This document shows, one piece after another, positions 47,280 to 59,251 of a stretch of 64,000 nt of DNA. A program made the translations under genes and the position numbers. The notes below the pieces were generated by a model. That model saw only the letters and a program-made list of their open reading frames with translations, did not search any database and was not told where the DNA came from. The stretch comes from Phocoena phocoena (Eukaryota; Chordata; Mammalia; Artiodactyla; Phocoenidae), in NCBI RefSeq assembly GCF_963924675.1, contig NC_089225.1, positions 112,358,313-112,422,312 of the forward strand, given 5' to 3'. Each line of letters opens with the position of its first letter. The first letter of the stretch is position 1.

Positions 47280-47940
47280 CGCGCTGGGGCTGAACGGGCC
47301 GGACCCCCGCAAAGGCGCCCCAGTGGCGACGGGCCCGGGGCTGGGCCTCGCCGGCCCGAGAGCCCCGACCGTCCCCCTGGGCAGCCCCCTGCAGCGACGA
47401 CGGGCCATCCCTCGGGGCGTCCCGCGTCCGTACTCCGGAGCCCGGGGCGGGCTGGCCCGGCTCCTCGGCCTCCCCACGGCGCGGACTCCCCGCCAGAGCA
47501 GCTGCCCCCGAGGCCGCGGACGCCTCAGGGGGCGTAGATCCTCCTCCCGGAAAGGGGCCGGCAGAGGGGCCGCCGGGAGCAGGCGGGGCCGGCAGCGGGT
47601 GCCGCGGTCGGGGCGGGACCGGGGGCGGGGCGGGTCCCGACCAGCCTCGTCCCGTGACAGCAGGGCGGCGGTGCGCACGCGGAAGGACAGCAGCGCCGGG
47701 CTCGGGGGAATCACCCCGTGACTTGGGACACGTGCATTTGCCGGAGGCGGCGCTTCGGAACCGCGGCCCCTGCTTCCCTCCTGCAAGTCCGGCCGCTCGC
47801 GGTGATTCGCGGGGACTCCGCCCCTTCGGCACCGCGGGGCGCGCCCGACCCCTGACCCCTGACCCCCGAACCCCGCAGGCCCTCGCCCGCAGGCCGCACG
47901 GCCCAAGGCCCAGCGCTGAGCAAGGGGTCCTTCCAGAGTC
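47280..47940. promoter_or_regulatory. CpG island downstream of RAMP1
   Basis: Dense CpG over about 660 bases, with GC boxes such as GGGGCGGGACCGGGGGCGGG near 47610-47635. It is the strongest CpG cluster in the window and begins about 1 kb after the RAMP1 stop codon. No known gene's first exon can be read in it. It could mark an unannotated transcript or an orphan CpG island. The long minus-strand frame across it is arginine/proline-rich and looks like a composition effect. Confidence 0.7.
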
Positions 47941-49107
47941 AGTTTTCCGACTGTGGCGTCTTCAGGGACCGGGCCGTCCCTCCCCACTGGCCGGAGGTGC
48001 GTGGGGTGGGGTCGGGGTCGCCCTTGGTGGAAAGGCGTCTCCTGCCTCAGGTCTTCCTAAGTGGCCACTCACTTCTGCACCACCGACGGCAGGTTAATGA
48101 GATTTTCCAGTTTTGACCAAGGAAAGTAACCTTGTGCGGGACAGCAGGCCACTTGTTTCTCACATTTCAATATGTAGCCCCGTATGACCGTTTTCACTTG
48201 AAAGAAAACGGACTGAGGGGAGCTGGTCCCTACGAGGCAGAGGACGGTTTTATCGGAAGAATGTGTTTTCCGAGCGCTCTCGTCTGAAAGGTCTGCTCTG
48301 AAAGCTGTCCCCTAATTTCATGAAGTCAGAATGTCGCGTGTTCCGGAAAAACGATTTGGGTACCTGTTTTCAAACCTTTGGAAGTGCATTTCCTGCCATC
48401 ATAGCCTACGGAGACTAATGGTGTTAAACCCGACAGAAAAGGCCAAGCTCAGCCCCGCGACAGCCTTCCTACTGTCCCCCCACCCATGGCTCTGTGCCCG
48501 CACCTCCTCGTCCATAAAGTGGGAAGGGTAATGGGGTCTCCCTCGAAGGGGGATGCGTTAATTAAGTAAAATGTAGCCCCAGGTTTCCGCCCGCATGGGA
48601 TTCTGGTGAGGCAGTTGTTGGCACGGCACCTATTAGCTGGGGAAGGTTCTAGATGCCAGGAGGGTCTCAGGAGGGTCGGCGAAGCCATGGGGGTCCCTGC
48701 GCCAAAGCCCGCGGCCCGGAGCCCCGGCTAGCAGGCCTGCCGTGACCCGCCCGCTCCGCGCTCTCGCGAAGGGCCTCGTGGAGTGTGGCCTGCAGATAAA
48801 GGCCCGATGGGTAGCTGGGCTGGCAGGGAGCCGTGGGGCAGCCCCACTCCCGGTGATGGAGGGCCTGCCAGGCTCCTGCTCAGGAACCACCCCCGCAGAG
48901 CGCAGAGCGCAGGCACACGCTGCGCGCTCAATGGTAGCTGTTAGTATTAAAACGTTTTACAGCCAGTGTCACTAACGCTAAACGATATCATTTTAAAATT
49001 ATCCAAGCTAACGGAAGAGAACAGTGATTGATCATTTTTAAGTATTTTTCAGGTTTATTAAATATGTTTTAAAGTACACAAAAATTGGGTCTTGTCTTTA
49101 GAGACAA
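47941..49107. other. intergenic stretch after the CpG island
   Basis: GC content falls away from the island. A second smaller CpG-rich patch lies near 48690-48790. No gene seen. Confidence 0.5.
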
Positions 49108-49990
49108 ATTTTTTTTTTAATTGAAGTGTAGTTGATTTACAATGTTGTGTTTCTGGTGTATAGCAAAGTGATTCAGTTATAAATATGTATATATATTCTT
49201 TTTCACTTTGTTTTCCATTATAGGTTATTACAAGATATTGAATATAGTTCTCGGTGCTCTACGGTAAGACCTTGTTGTTTACCTATTTTATATATAGTGG
49301 TTTGTATCTGCTAATCCCAGACTCCTAATTTATACCCCCCCTTCCCCTTTGGTAACCATAAGTTTGTTTTCCATGTCTGTGAGTCTGTTTCTGTCTTGCA
49401 AATAAGTTCATTTGTATCATTTTTTTTAGATTCCACATATAAGTGCTATCATATGATATTTGTCTTTGTCTATATGACTTATTTCACTTAGTATGCTAAT
49501 ATCTAGGTCCCTCCATGTTGCTGCAAATGGCATTATTTCATTCTTTCTTGTGGCTGAGTAATATTCCATTGTATACGTGTACCACATCTTCTTTATCCAT
49601 TCATCTGTCAGTGGACATTGAGGTTGTTTCCATCTCCTGGCTATTGTAAATAGTGCTGCAATGAACATTTTGGTACATGACTCTTTTTGAATTATGGTTT
49701 TCTCAGGGAATATGCCCAGTAGTGGGATTGCTGGGTCGTATGGTAGTTCTATTTTTAGTTTTCTAAGGAACCTCCATACTGTTCTCCATAGTGGCTGTAT
49801 CAATTTACATTCCCACTAACAGTGCAGGAGGGTTCCCTTTTCTCCACACCCTCTCCAGCATTCGTTGTCTGTAGGTTTTTTGATGATGGCCATTCTGAGA
49901 GGTGTGAGGTGATACCTCAAGGTAGTTTTGATTTGCATTTCTCTAATGATTAGCGACGTTGAGCCTCTTTTCATGTGCCCGTTGGCCACC
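49108..49990 (-). mobile_element. L1, antisense (3' UTR and ORF2 C-terminus)
   Basis: 3' end at the left (TTGAAGTGTAGTTGATTTAC). The minus strand of 49426-49803 reads an uninterrupted ORF2 C-terminal segment of about 125 residues ([54 protein letters not shown]). It is the best-preserved L1 piece here but is 5' truncated and cannot be active. Confidence 0.94.
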
Positions 49991-50149
49991 TGTGTGAGAC
50001 AGAATCTTTTTTGCTAGATAGAGTTTCGCTAGATGTTGCGCTGTTGTATGCACACATGGCGTGCGGTCTCTACCTTCTCAGCACGGTTTCAGGCGTTCAG
50101 TGGCATCTTGTTCACTGTCGGCACGATGCCATGCACCAGGTCTCCAGAA

Positions 50150-50515
50150 CTGACTGATGTTGCTTCACTGAAATTCTGTGCCCCTTGATGAGCAGCTCCC
50201 CATTTCCGTCTCCCCCCAGCCTGTGGCAACCACCATCCCACTCTTTGATTCTATGAACTTGACTATTTCCGGTACCTCTTGTAAATAGAGTTCTGCAGTA
50301 TTTGTCTTTCTTTGACCGGCTTATCTCATTTAGCATAATGTCTTCAAGGTTCATCCATGTTGTCACATATGACAAGATTTCCCTCCTTTTTAAGGCCGAG
50401 TAATATTCCGCTGTATGGATAGACCACACTTTGTTTATCCCTTCATCTCTTGATGGACATATAGGTTGTTTGCACAGCTTGGCTATTGTGGATAATTTTT
50501 AAACATTTAGGTTGG
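50150..50515 (-). mobile_element. old L1 3' fragment, antisense
   Basis: GCCTGTGGCAACCACCATCC, TTATCTCATTTAGCATAATG, GGTTCATCCATGTTGTCACA and CTTGATGGACATATAGGTTG. Confidence 0.85.
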
Positions 50516-50885
50516 ACTTTGGAATGTGTGTTTGCGAGTACATTTGAGTATATGTGCACCTGATCTGGAACTTTCCTTCAAGTGAAATAGTTCTGCTGTA
50601 AAGGTTTAGGAGGACCCAGAGAGCATTCAGGTTTCCCTCTTCCTCGTCAGGTCACCAGTCTTGGCTGGCATGGAGGCCAGGTTCTGCTCGCCGGGGGCTT
50701 TCCGTCCATCCTGGGTTTGCGGTCAAGTGTCTGCACACCACAGGGCTGAGGGCAAAGAACCCAACACCAGTGAATAAGGTGCTTAATGAGAATTAATAAG
50801 CCAAAGCAGAATTTTTGTATTATTAGTTTGTTTGAGATTTTATTATAAATAAACATATAAACAAACACAAATGACTGTCTTATTA

Positions 50886-51005
50886 CACTCAGCCCTTCTG
50901 CATCCTCAGATAGAGGGCCAGTTGCAGGGGGCTTGAGCCTCTGCAGATTTTGGTATGTATGGGGGTCCTGGACCCCATCCCCTGAGGATACCAAGGGACA
51001 ACTGT
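50886..51005 (-). mobile_element. Tigger/MER2-type DNA transposon end, antisense
   Basis: Read on the minus strand: ACAGTTGTCCCTTGGTATCC, then CCAGGACCCCCATACATACC and AAAATCTGCAGAGGCTCAAG, the usual terminal text of pogo-like Tigger/MER2 elements. Only one end is present. Confidence 0.75.
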
Positions 51006-51445
51006 AGTTTCCTAGGCCTGCCTTTAACAAATTATCGCAAGCCAGGTGGCTTAAAAATGACAGAATGTGTTTTCCCTCACAGTTTTCTGGAGGCTAGACG
51101 TCCCGAGATCGAGGTCCTGTCAGGGCCACGCTCTCCCTCAGGGCTCCAGGGGAGGGTCCTTCCCGCCTCTTCCAGCCTCTGCTCATGTCGGCATTCCTCG
51201 GTGTTCCCCGGCTCCGAGCTGCATCCCACCAGTCCTTGCCACCTTCTGTCTGTGTGTCTTCGTGTCGTCCCTTCTTATAAGGTCACCAGTCACATTGGAT
51301 CGGGCCCACCCTGATCCAGCATGACCTCTTTTTAACTTAACTAATTACATCTGCAAAGACCCTATTTCCAAGGAAGGTCACATGCTGAGGTTCCACGTGA
51401 TCATGAATTTGTAGGCGGGGGGACACTGTTCAATCCAGCACACTC
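51006..51445 (-). mobile_element. MaLR (MLT1-like) solo LTR, antisense
   Basis: GCAAGCCAGGTGGCTTAAAA, CTCACAGTTTTCTGGAGGCT, CTTATAAGGTCACCAGTCAC, CATCTGCAAAGACCCTATTT and CACTGTTCAATCCAGCACA are MaLR LTR blocks in antisense. An ancient non-coding LTR with no retroviral genes. Confidence 0.85.
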
Positions 51446-51680
51446 AAGATCTGGTGCCACCTCGGCCCTCCCGTTTGTCTGGGCCGTGAGAGGGGACAAC
51501 ATCTAATAACCTGTTGCAGAGGCTGTTTCCAAAGCCCAGCCAATCAGGTGATAGAACGAGACCGGGTGTCCCAGGAACTCCTGAGAAAAATGCCTTGTCC
51601 CCAAGGCTAGGGTGCAGGCCATTGTTCCCACAGACAGTCTAACAGCTGCTTCAGGTTTGCCTTTGAGAGCCAGGGACCAC

Positions 51681-51713
51681 TCCGTGCGTGCGTGTGTGTG
51701 TGTGTGTGTGTGT
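51681..51713 (+). repeat. (GT)n microsatellite
   Basis: GCGTGCGTGTGTGTGTG followed by further GT repeats, about 15 dinucleotides. Confidence 0.95.
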
Positions 51714-53009
51714 CTTTGCATGTGCGTATGTCTGGGTGTGTGCACACATGGGTGAGGTAAGCAGAGGCCTCTGGCAGCTCTGTCCTGGCCCCCAGCCCTA
51801 GTCCTCTGGGCAGAAGCCACCCTCAACCACTTCCGTCCCACACCCCGGGCTGTGAGGGCCCCTCCCACGTTATCTCCTGGAGGGTCACTGAGTAGATGGT
51901 TGACTTTTCCAGGAAACGAGTTTCTAAGATGCCTTGAGAAGCGTTCCTGGAATTGCTGTGTGAGTCGCCCATCCTCTGAAGAGGTGCGGGCAGGGGGCAA
52001 GAGCCGCATGAGGTGTCCAACCTTGGCAGCTGCTGTTGCAGAATGAGCACCTGCCAGGGTCACGCGGGATGATGCCAGACTCCCCAGGGCCACCTCAGGC
52101 AGGAGCTGTGGGGCTCCTCAGGGCCCCCCTGCTCAGGGGTCCACCGTGGGATGGGGTCAGGGAAGAAAGCGGGAGCTGTGGGCCCTCCCCACCGAGGGGC
52201 ACTGCTCAGGCCCAGGGTGAGCCGGGGAGGCAAGGGGTGATGTGCACAGGTGACATCACCACGCCGGGCACTGCTCTCCCTCTGCCCACCTGTGTTCTGC
52301 ACTCCTCTCATGAGTCTTTCCCTGGGGCTGCCTGTAAAGTCAGAGAGGGACAGTGGTGGATTACACACCATCACAAACGATCACCCTCCTGTTTTCCCAC
52401 CAGGAGCGCCCAGCCGAGCAGGTGGGCCCCTGGAGGGCTGCATGGAAGCAGCTAACCTTCTTCGGCTTCCCTGACAGGCCAACAGAGCTTTCCGCTAAGC
52501 TGGCCAGGGAAGCTGAGGACAGTTTTAATTTGAAAAATAAGATGAACTAGCTTTCTTTGTGTCCCAAGCTAGGTAAATGGCCCCTTCTCCAGAGCTTTGT
52601 CATGGAAATCCCCAGAAAATAATTGGTTGGAAGTCAAAGAACCCAAAAAAACAAAGGGAAAGGATTTGGGAAGTGGACTTGGCCAGGTATGTATTGTTCC
52701 CAAATTGCTCACATTAATGAGCTCCCAGGGATACAGTTGCTCTGGAGACAGGGCTTCCTGCAAGCCAAGAAGCAGCTCTGAACTGAGATCATCTTCACAG
52801 AAAGGACATCCCTGGTGGAGATGGCAGCTCGGGAGGGTGCAACAGCCTGGGGCCAAGAGAACTAAGATCCAGCAGAATGCAGAGTGAGCCTCAGGCTGGA
52901 CACGTGGATTCCCTCCGGAGAAAAACCCTGAGTCTCCTGGAGGTGAAATTCCCTCTTGCGCATCAAATATGAAAATCAGTACAGTCTTCATGGAGGACAG
53001 ATTAGATAT
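51714..53009. other. intergenic unique sequence
   Basis: No repeat or exon recognised. Confidence 0.5.
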
Positions 53010-53290
53010 ATGTACCCAAAGTCTTGAAATGTTTGTTCCCAGTAATTTCCTTCCTAGGAATGTATTCCAAGGTCATAATTAGAGACGTGCTAAAGGACTT
53101 GTGTGGAATGACCTGCCCCCAGGGTTATTTATATGAGAGTGAGTGGAAACGTCTTGAGTGCCCGCACTAGATGGCTGTTCAAGTAGATTAAATCCAGATG
53201 ATGGTGAAAAACTTTAAAACTTAAGTACGTGGGGAATTTTTCTCACAGTATAGAGTTAATTGGAAAGGGCAGATTATAAAACAAGGAAGC
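53010..53290 (+). mobile_element. old L1 3' fragment, sense
   Basis: AGTAATTTCCTTCCTAGGAA, GGTCATAATTAGAGACGTGC and GGAAACGTCTTGAGTGCCCG follow sense-strand L1 ORF2-end text with heavy divergence. Confidence 0.6.
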
Positions 53291-54324
53291 GAGATGATCT
53301 CCATTTGGGGTACGTGTATGATTGTGTGTGTGAGAGAGTGTGCGTCCCCAGGCCGTATCTAACCAGGATAAGACGGTATAACATGACTCACAGAAATGGT
53401 AACGACGCGCTACAGTTTGGATCTAGCTGCCGTGTTGCAGTTGCTGGGATGGAAGGCCATTTAGAGCCGTGGTCAGGGGTCCCAGGGCTAGACTCAAGCT
53501 CGCTGGGATCTGGCTGGACCCCTGTCTACCTGTGTGGCTTTGAGCAGCTTCTTCATCCCTCTGATGAGTTTATGTGCTTGGAAAAGATGGCCTGTCATCC
53601 GTCATCAGCCCCATCCCAGGGACTGTGTTTAAACACCAAAGAGCAGGCTCCGGGCCAGGGGATCCGTATGTCTGTGGGGTAGGGGTGGAGGTGGGGTGTG
53701 GAGAGCAAGCAGTAGGCTGGGGGCTTTGAGAGAGTGAGAGGAAAGAGGTTTTAAGACAACTTTTCTCTCTTTTATGAGCGTAACTGCCCTTTGGTTCCTT
53801 GTAAAACAAATTTAGGAAAGATCTGCAGTATTTCTCAAGGCTATTTTTGGAGTTGAACTTGGATCTGACTTTGGTTTCTTCTCCATGGGAACATGGTGAG
53901 ATGGGCCGTGAGGTTGCCCATCTTCACTCGGTTTCATAAATGTGCTACAGGGAGAGAGGACACCAGACTGATGGCAGCTTCAAGAATAGTTTGCGTATGG
54001 CCCTCAAAAGCATCCCTCCAGGCTAACGCCCCCCAGCCACAATCCCTGGGCTGTGGATGGCTACCGAGGAGCTCCTTCCCTCCAATGGGCCGTCTTCCCA
54101 ACAGACACGCTCACGGGAGGCCGGGCAGGTCGCTCCCTGACTGTTTTCTGAGTGGGGGCGGAGACAGGCAGGGGTGCCTGCAAGTCAGTGCAGCCAATCA
54201 TCATGATGGCACCTCCACCCCAGCGCCTGCCCAGGCTGCCCAAGGTCACACCAGAAGCCTACTCAGCCTCTCACCCTAGCACCTTCTCCTTACGAGAAAC
54301 AGTCCACATTAAGAAAGGATAAAA

Positions 54325-54490
54325 CGGGTAGCACAGAGGCGACGGCACCAAACTGCCTGTGATCGAATTGAATCCCAGCTCTGCACGGTAAAAACGGGCC
54401 TGTTTCCTCACCTGTAAAGGGGTGGCCATAGGTGCTGTGGGGCGTCGCTGTAGAAAGCCCCTGGCACTGTGCCCAGCACAGCATAAACCC
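54325..54490 (+). repeat. MIR
   Basis: AATCCCAGCTCTGCACGGTA, TTCCTCACCTGTAAAGGGGT and CCTGGCACTGTGCCCAGCAC match MIR. Confidence 0.8.
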
Positions 54491-55023
54491 TCTTTCCCTT
54501 GGCCGTGGTGATGCACTTTCACGAAGGATCTGAGGTCTGATGGCTGCAGAATGCACGTGCCTGGGTATCCATTTCTGTCTCTCAGTGTGGTCCCAGCCCC
54601 ACTGCGCAGAGGGCGGGAGGTGTGTAAAGGGACAAGAATCGTGATAATTCAAGTGGCGACATTTGGGGACTCTCTCCCACTCCTGGGGTCCATCCCATTC
54701 GGTGCAGGCAGAGCTGTTAGCTTGGGCTGCTGTAGCAAAGTACCACAGGTGGGGCCGCTTAAACAACAGAAATTTATTTTCTCACAGTTCTGGAGACTGG
54801 AAATCCAAGATCAAGGTGTCATCGGGGTTGGTTTCTTGTGAGGCCTCCCTCCTTGGCTTGTAGACGGCCATCTTGCCCTGTATCTTCACATGGTCATCCC
54901 TCTGTGCATCTCTGTGTCCTAATCTCCTCTTCTTATGAGGACACCAGTCATATGGGATATGGGATTAGGGCCTACCCCAGTGACCTCTTTTCACCTTATT
55001 ACCTCTTTAAAGACCTCATCTCC

Positions 55024-55380
55024 GGGGACTTCCCTGGTGGCGCAGTGGTTAAGAATCCGCCTGCCAATGCAGGGGTCACAGGTTCAAGCCCTGGTCTGGG
55101 GAGATCCCACATGCCGTGGAGAAACTAAGCCCACGCGCCACAACTACTGAGCCTGCGCTCTAGAGCCCATGTGCCACAACTACTGAGACTGTGTGCCGCA
55201 ACTGCTGAAGCCCACATGCCTAGAGCCCGCGCTCCGCAACAAGAGAAGCCACCGCAATGAGAAGCCCATCCACCGCAACGAAGAGTAGCTCCCGCTTGCC
55301 GCAACTAGAGAAAGCCCGCACGCAGCAACGAAGACCCAATGCAGCCAAAAATAAATAAATAAATTTATCTAAAGAAAAAG
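55024..55380 (+). mobile_element. CHR-1-type long SINE, sense, in a MaLR LTR
   Basis: GGGGACTTCCCTGGTGGCGC, GGTTCAAGCCCTGGTCTGGG, CCACAACTACTGAGCC-type units, GACCCAATGCAGCCAAAAAT and (AAAT)n. Target duplication GACCTCATCTCC / GGTCCTGTCTCC. Confidence 0.94.
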
Positions 55381-55391
55381 GTCCTGTCTCC

Positions 55392-55557
55392 GGGACTTCC
55401 CTGGTGGCACAGTAGTTAAGACTCTGCGCTCCCAATGCAGGGGGCCCGGGTTCGATCCCTGGTCAGGGAACTAGATCCCACATGCCACAACTAAGGAGCC
55501 CGCCTGCCGCAACTGAGACCCGGCACAACAAAATAAATAAATAATAAATAAATAAAT
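55392..55557 (+). mobile_element. CHR-class short SINE, sense, adjacent insertion
   Basis: GGGACTTCCCTGGTGGCACA, CGGGTTCGATCCCTGGTCAG and an AAATAAATAAATAA-type tail. Its flanks GTCCTGTCTCC and ATCCTATCTCC are copies of the same target used by the preceding SINE. Confidence 0.93.
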
Positions 55558-55655
55558 ATCCTATCTCCAAATATAGTCACATTCTGAAAAACTGGGAGTT
55601 AGGACTTCAACACATGAACTGGGGGTGAGGGGGACACAACTCAGCCCTAACAAGG

Positions 55656-58274
55656 GCCCACCTTCCCCAGCTGTGGAACTGCCACTCAGGTGACAGTCAG
55701 CTTTTCCATTTGGCCTGCACCAGCCAATTTAAGCTGCAATGGAACTAAAGGGCTATAATTCACCATGAAAATTAGCAGAAAACAGCATTGTAGCAAGGTG
55801 ATTGCTATAGAAATATCACAAGATCAAATAAAAAACCTGCTTTAAGATGCATTACACATTCTTTCTGGGAGGGAGCAAGGCTGCAGGGGCAGGGGAAGAT
55901 CTCAGTGGTGATTCCTAAGAGGTTCCCAGAGACGGTGCATTCGAGGGCATTGGCAGTCTGGCAACATAGACTTTTCATCTTGTCTCATTGTTTGAAAAAT
56001 GGACAGTTCTCCTCTTGCCTGGTGCCGGTGTTTCTGCACAATAATTTTTCTTCTTTTTCTTTTTTTTCTTTTTTGGGCCCAGAAATGGAACAAAGAAATG
56101 AAGGGCTAAGGAGAGAGAAAGAAAAAGTACAGATGTTTTTCTTGAATTAACCAGGTCAACCATCAGGAGAGCAGGGAAAAGAGGAAGACTGTTAGAGAAT
56201 GTTAAAGAGATGCCTGCAGAATCAGCCTGCTGTGAGCTGTGGGGAAGGAGGGCGGGTGAGGGCAGCCTGGGCCTGCTTCCCGAGGGTGAGGGTGAGAGAT
56301 GCCAGCCAGCCACCTACAGCAGGCCAGGCCGGGGAGAAGCACCGCGGTGAATGAAGGATGCTCTCGACTTATCTCTGCTCCCCTAGCCTCCATCAGACTG
56401 GGAAGTTAGGCCCATTTTGCAGATAAGGAGACTGAGGCACAGAAAGGTGACAACACAGGCCCAGCTATCCCTGACCGTGGGTGCTGGAGCCAAGATTTGA
56501 AGCCGGAGCCCTCTGGCCCCCAGATCCCCGGTTCTCTCACCTGTGCCACCTCCCTTGGTTCAGGAGAGTGGAGAACAGTCAGGAACTGAGGGTTCCAAGA
56601 GGGCGACAGGGAGAGGTGGGTCACAACTGGGTGTTTGCAACTCCAGGTGGCACGAGTACAAGTGGGCCCCCCTCTGCAGGACTCGTGTTCCTTCCTCCCC
56701 AAGCCCTCCTGGCCCTCCTCTGTCCCCACACAGCAGCCTCACGACTGATCCTTCGGGAAACCGTGGGACGGAGACCCACTTGGGGAGGCCCCATCCATCC
56801 CTTGCAGCCCCACGAGGTGCTCTGGTTCTCATCGGCCCACCAGGTTGGAGGAAGCCTCCACGTCTTGCCTGGGGGAAGAAACTGGGAGGCCTCTTGGTCC
56901 TTCCACCGCGCCTCTCCCCAGAGCTTATGGAAAGGAGGGTGGTGGTAATAAGTCTTCCTGCCTCTCAGCCTCCTGTGCTCCGAGGAAGGGTGACAGCTTG
57001 ACCCCCAACCAGAGCAAGCTGTGCTTAAACTTTGGGGACATAAGGTGGCGTGTCTGAGGGAGGAATGTTTGTGTAGCCCAGGAGTAGGGCTCAGTACCCT
57101 GTCCCAGGAGGAAGGGGCCAAGCAGGGCGCCGCAGACACGCCCCCGGGCCTCCCGCTGCCTTGTTCAGCCTGCACCTCCTAATAGGCCCCAGCCCCCAAC
57201 CCAAGCCCAAGGTTGCCGATGGGAACATTCCTTTCCGTCACCGTTCTTTCTTCTCAATCCCCAATTTTCAATTAAAAAAATTTTTTTTCCAAAACTGGTA
57301 CCAATATAACAGTGATTTTCCGTTGGCGGGTTTGGATGAGGGACTTTCTTAGTTCATAGTTTCCTTCCTTGTGATTTTAAAAAGATAACTGCTTTCTAGC
57401 TTTCAAGTCCTGGCGCTGTAGAAGGTCATGCCCAGCTGGAAATGATTTTACGGATCAGGAAACAGGCTGGACAGGCACCCGCTCAGACGCGGCCTGTGCC
57501 CGCGGCCTTTTCTGCCCGTTTATCGGCCTGGGGGACACCTGGCTGCCACTGGCTGGGTCCTGACTTGGCTCCGTCGAGGGCGGGGGGCTCTGGAAAGAAA
57601 ACTGGGGTGCAGTTCAGACAGTGCCTGGCTGGCGTTGCCTGGCTTAGCGGACAAGGTGAAAAAGCCTGCACCGGGTGTTCGGCCCTCCGCTAGGGGCGCT
57701 CGCGAGTCGGAGGCCGCGGCTGGAGTGGGGCGGGGCGTGGCGGGGGGCGGACCCAAGGCAGGAGGCGACCTGTCAGCTGTGCAGCAGCGCCTGCCACCTG
57801 CCCAGCCCAGGACCCGTCTTGTCTTCTCTCTCTTACTCGGGTCCCTCATCTTTTTCACTGAGGGCTTAGTCACATGTACAGCGCAGAACAGCTAAAGAAC
57901 TTCCCAGTGTTTAAAGCAGTGCCCCGCACACGGTTGGCACTCAAAAAGTACTTACTGAATTAACTCACTGTAATTACCGTGAATTGCAATGCCATCAGCC
58001 AATCTTGTATTGTCAGGCGTTTAACGTATTAGCAGTTTCCCTCTGTTTCTTATTGTCTTGCCAATAATAAGTAACTTTTATTATATCAATAGAAATAACC
58101 TGTGCATTGTAGAAACAAAATAAAATAAGCAAATAAAAAGCCTTCATTCTTACCATTCAGGTAATTCTAACATACGCTTTGGCATACAGTCTTCCAAACT
58201 TTAATTTGTACTTAGGTAGTACATGGTTGATAGATAAACCAAAAAAAGAAAAAGAATGGGCCCATACCGTTTTG
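55656..58274. other. intergenic unique sequence
   Basis: Mostly unique. It contains a pyrimidine-rich T/C run near 56045-56075, the antisense MIR at 56395, a GC-rich patch at 57640-57760 and a MIR-like tail near 57915-57960 (CACTCAAAAAGTACTTACTG). No gene seen. Confidence 0.5.
56395..56525 (-). repeat. MIR, antisense
   Basis: CCCATTTTGCAGATAAGGAG, ACTGAGGCACAGAAAGGTGA and GATTTGAAGCCGGAGCCCTC. Confidence 0.82.
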
Positions 58275-58308
58275 TAAATGACGTTTTAAATTTTTAAAAC
58301 GTCATTTA
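58275..58308. repeat. perfect palindrome, 16 bp arms with a 2 bp centre
   Basis: TAAATGACGTTTTAAA is followed by TT and then its exact reverse complement TTTAAAACGTCATTTA. Each arm contains TGACGT, a cAMP-response-element-like half site. Confidence 0.95.
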
Positions 58309-59021
58309 ACAAAATGACTACACAGTCTTTATAATTTCTAAAGGCGGGGTTTGTCTGTTTTGCTTATTGCTGTGTAAAAATAATGCTCGGATGTGCATGT
58401 CCTTATTCTATTCCTTAAAACAAGTGTTTAGAAATAGAATTTGGGAAGCAAGGGGATTCAAGCTTTCTGTGAATATTGCGAGATCCATTTTGAACGTTTG
58501 CGTCACCCACTCACCAGCACCTGAGTCTCTACTCACATATACGGCTTTTTGTGTTGTGCGTGTCTGGTTACCTCGAGGCCAGCCTCTTCTTGGATACTGC
58601 CCATGGGAGTCTTCTGGAGCAAATGACCTCCCAGGTCCTTTACCCATTTCCAGATGATTTCACTCCCCAATAGCACTCTGCTTGCACAATTTGACTATAT
58701 ACACATTTTCAGGAACGTATTTAATGCACAAAATGCCTCTGTTTTCTTTAGCGTTCTTGCGTATATATGCATAGGTGGGTCTGTAGTTTTTCTCTGGGGA
58801 ATCCTTTTGTCATGATTTTGTGTTTCATGATCAGATTTGTGTTACCATGTTATTCTGTGCCCTGGAATGGTTTACAGAGCATGAGGAATGCAGAGAAAGT
58901 AAATGGAAATACATGAGTAAATGTATGAAAAGGTATGTGACAGATGTATGATAAGTATATGAAAAGATGCCCTTCCTCAAGGGGATCAGGGAATGCATTA
59001 TTCAAACAATAATGATACTAT
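58309..59021. other. AT-rich intergenic sequence
   Basis: AT-rich, possibly old L1-derived (TTGCTTATTGCTGTGTAAAA), but too diverged to assign. No gene seen. Confidence 0.4.
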
Positions 59022-59238
59022 GGGCTTCCCTGGTGGCGCAGTGGTTGGGAGTCCGCCTGCCGATGCAGGGGACGCGGGTTCGTGCCCCGGTCCGGGAAGG
59101 TCCCACATGCCGCGGAGCGGCTGGGCCCGTGAGCCATGGCCGCTGAGCCTGCGCGTCCGGAGCCTGTGCTCCTCAACGGGAGAGGCCACAGCAGTGAGAG
59201 GCCCGCGTACCGCAAAAAAATAAAAATAAAAAAAAATT
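59022..59238 (+). mobile_element. CHR-2-type SINE, sense
   Basis: GGGCTTCCCTGGTGGCGCAG, GGTTCGTGCCCCGGTCCGGG, CTGGGCCCGTGAGCCATGGC, GAGAGGCCCGCGTACCGCAA and an A-rich tail. Confidence 0.95.
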
Positions 59239-59251
59239 AAAATGATGCAGA

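Larger units (their letters stand above)
54712..55655 (-). mobile_element. MaLR (MLT1-like) LTR, antisense, split by two SINEs
   Basis: Left part 54712-55023: GCTTGGGCTGCTGTAGCAAA, GGCCGCTTAAACAACAGAAA and AGACGGCCATCTTGCCCTGT. Right part 55558-55655: ATCCTATCTCCAAATATAGT, GGGAGTTAGGACTTCAACAC and CTCAGCCCTAACAA. The parts join into one LTR when the two SINEs are taken out. Non-coding and ancient. Confidence 0.9.

Noticed and set aside
47124..47987. 287-codon minus-strand frame across the CpG island
   Set aside because: Arg/Gly/Pro-rich text expected from CpG-dense DNA; no recognisable protein, and a start in the island is not enough evidence.
55440..55470. tRNA-like box B sequences in the SINEs
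   Set aside because: They belong to tRNA-derived SINE heads without a cloverleaf or flanking single-copy context, so no tRNA gene is called.
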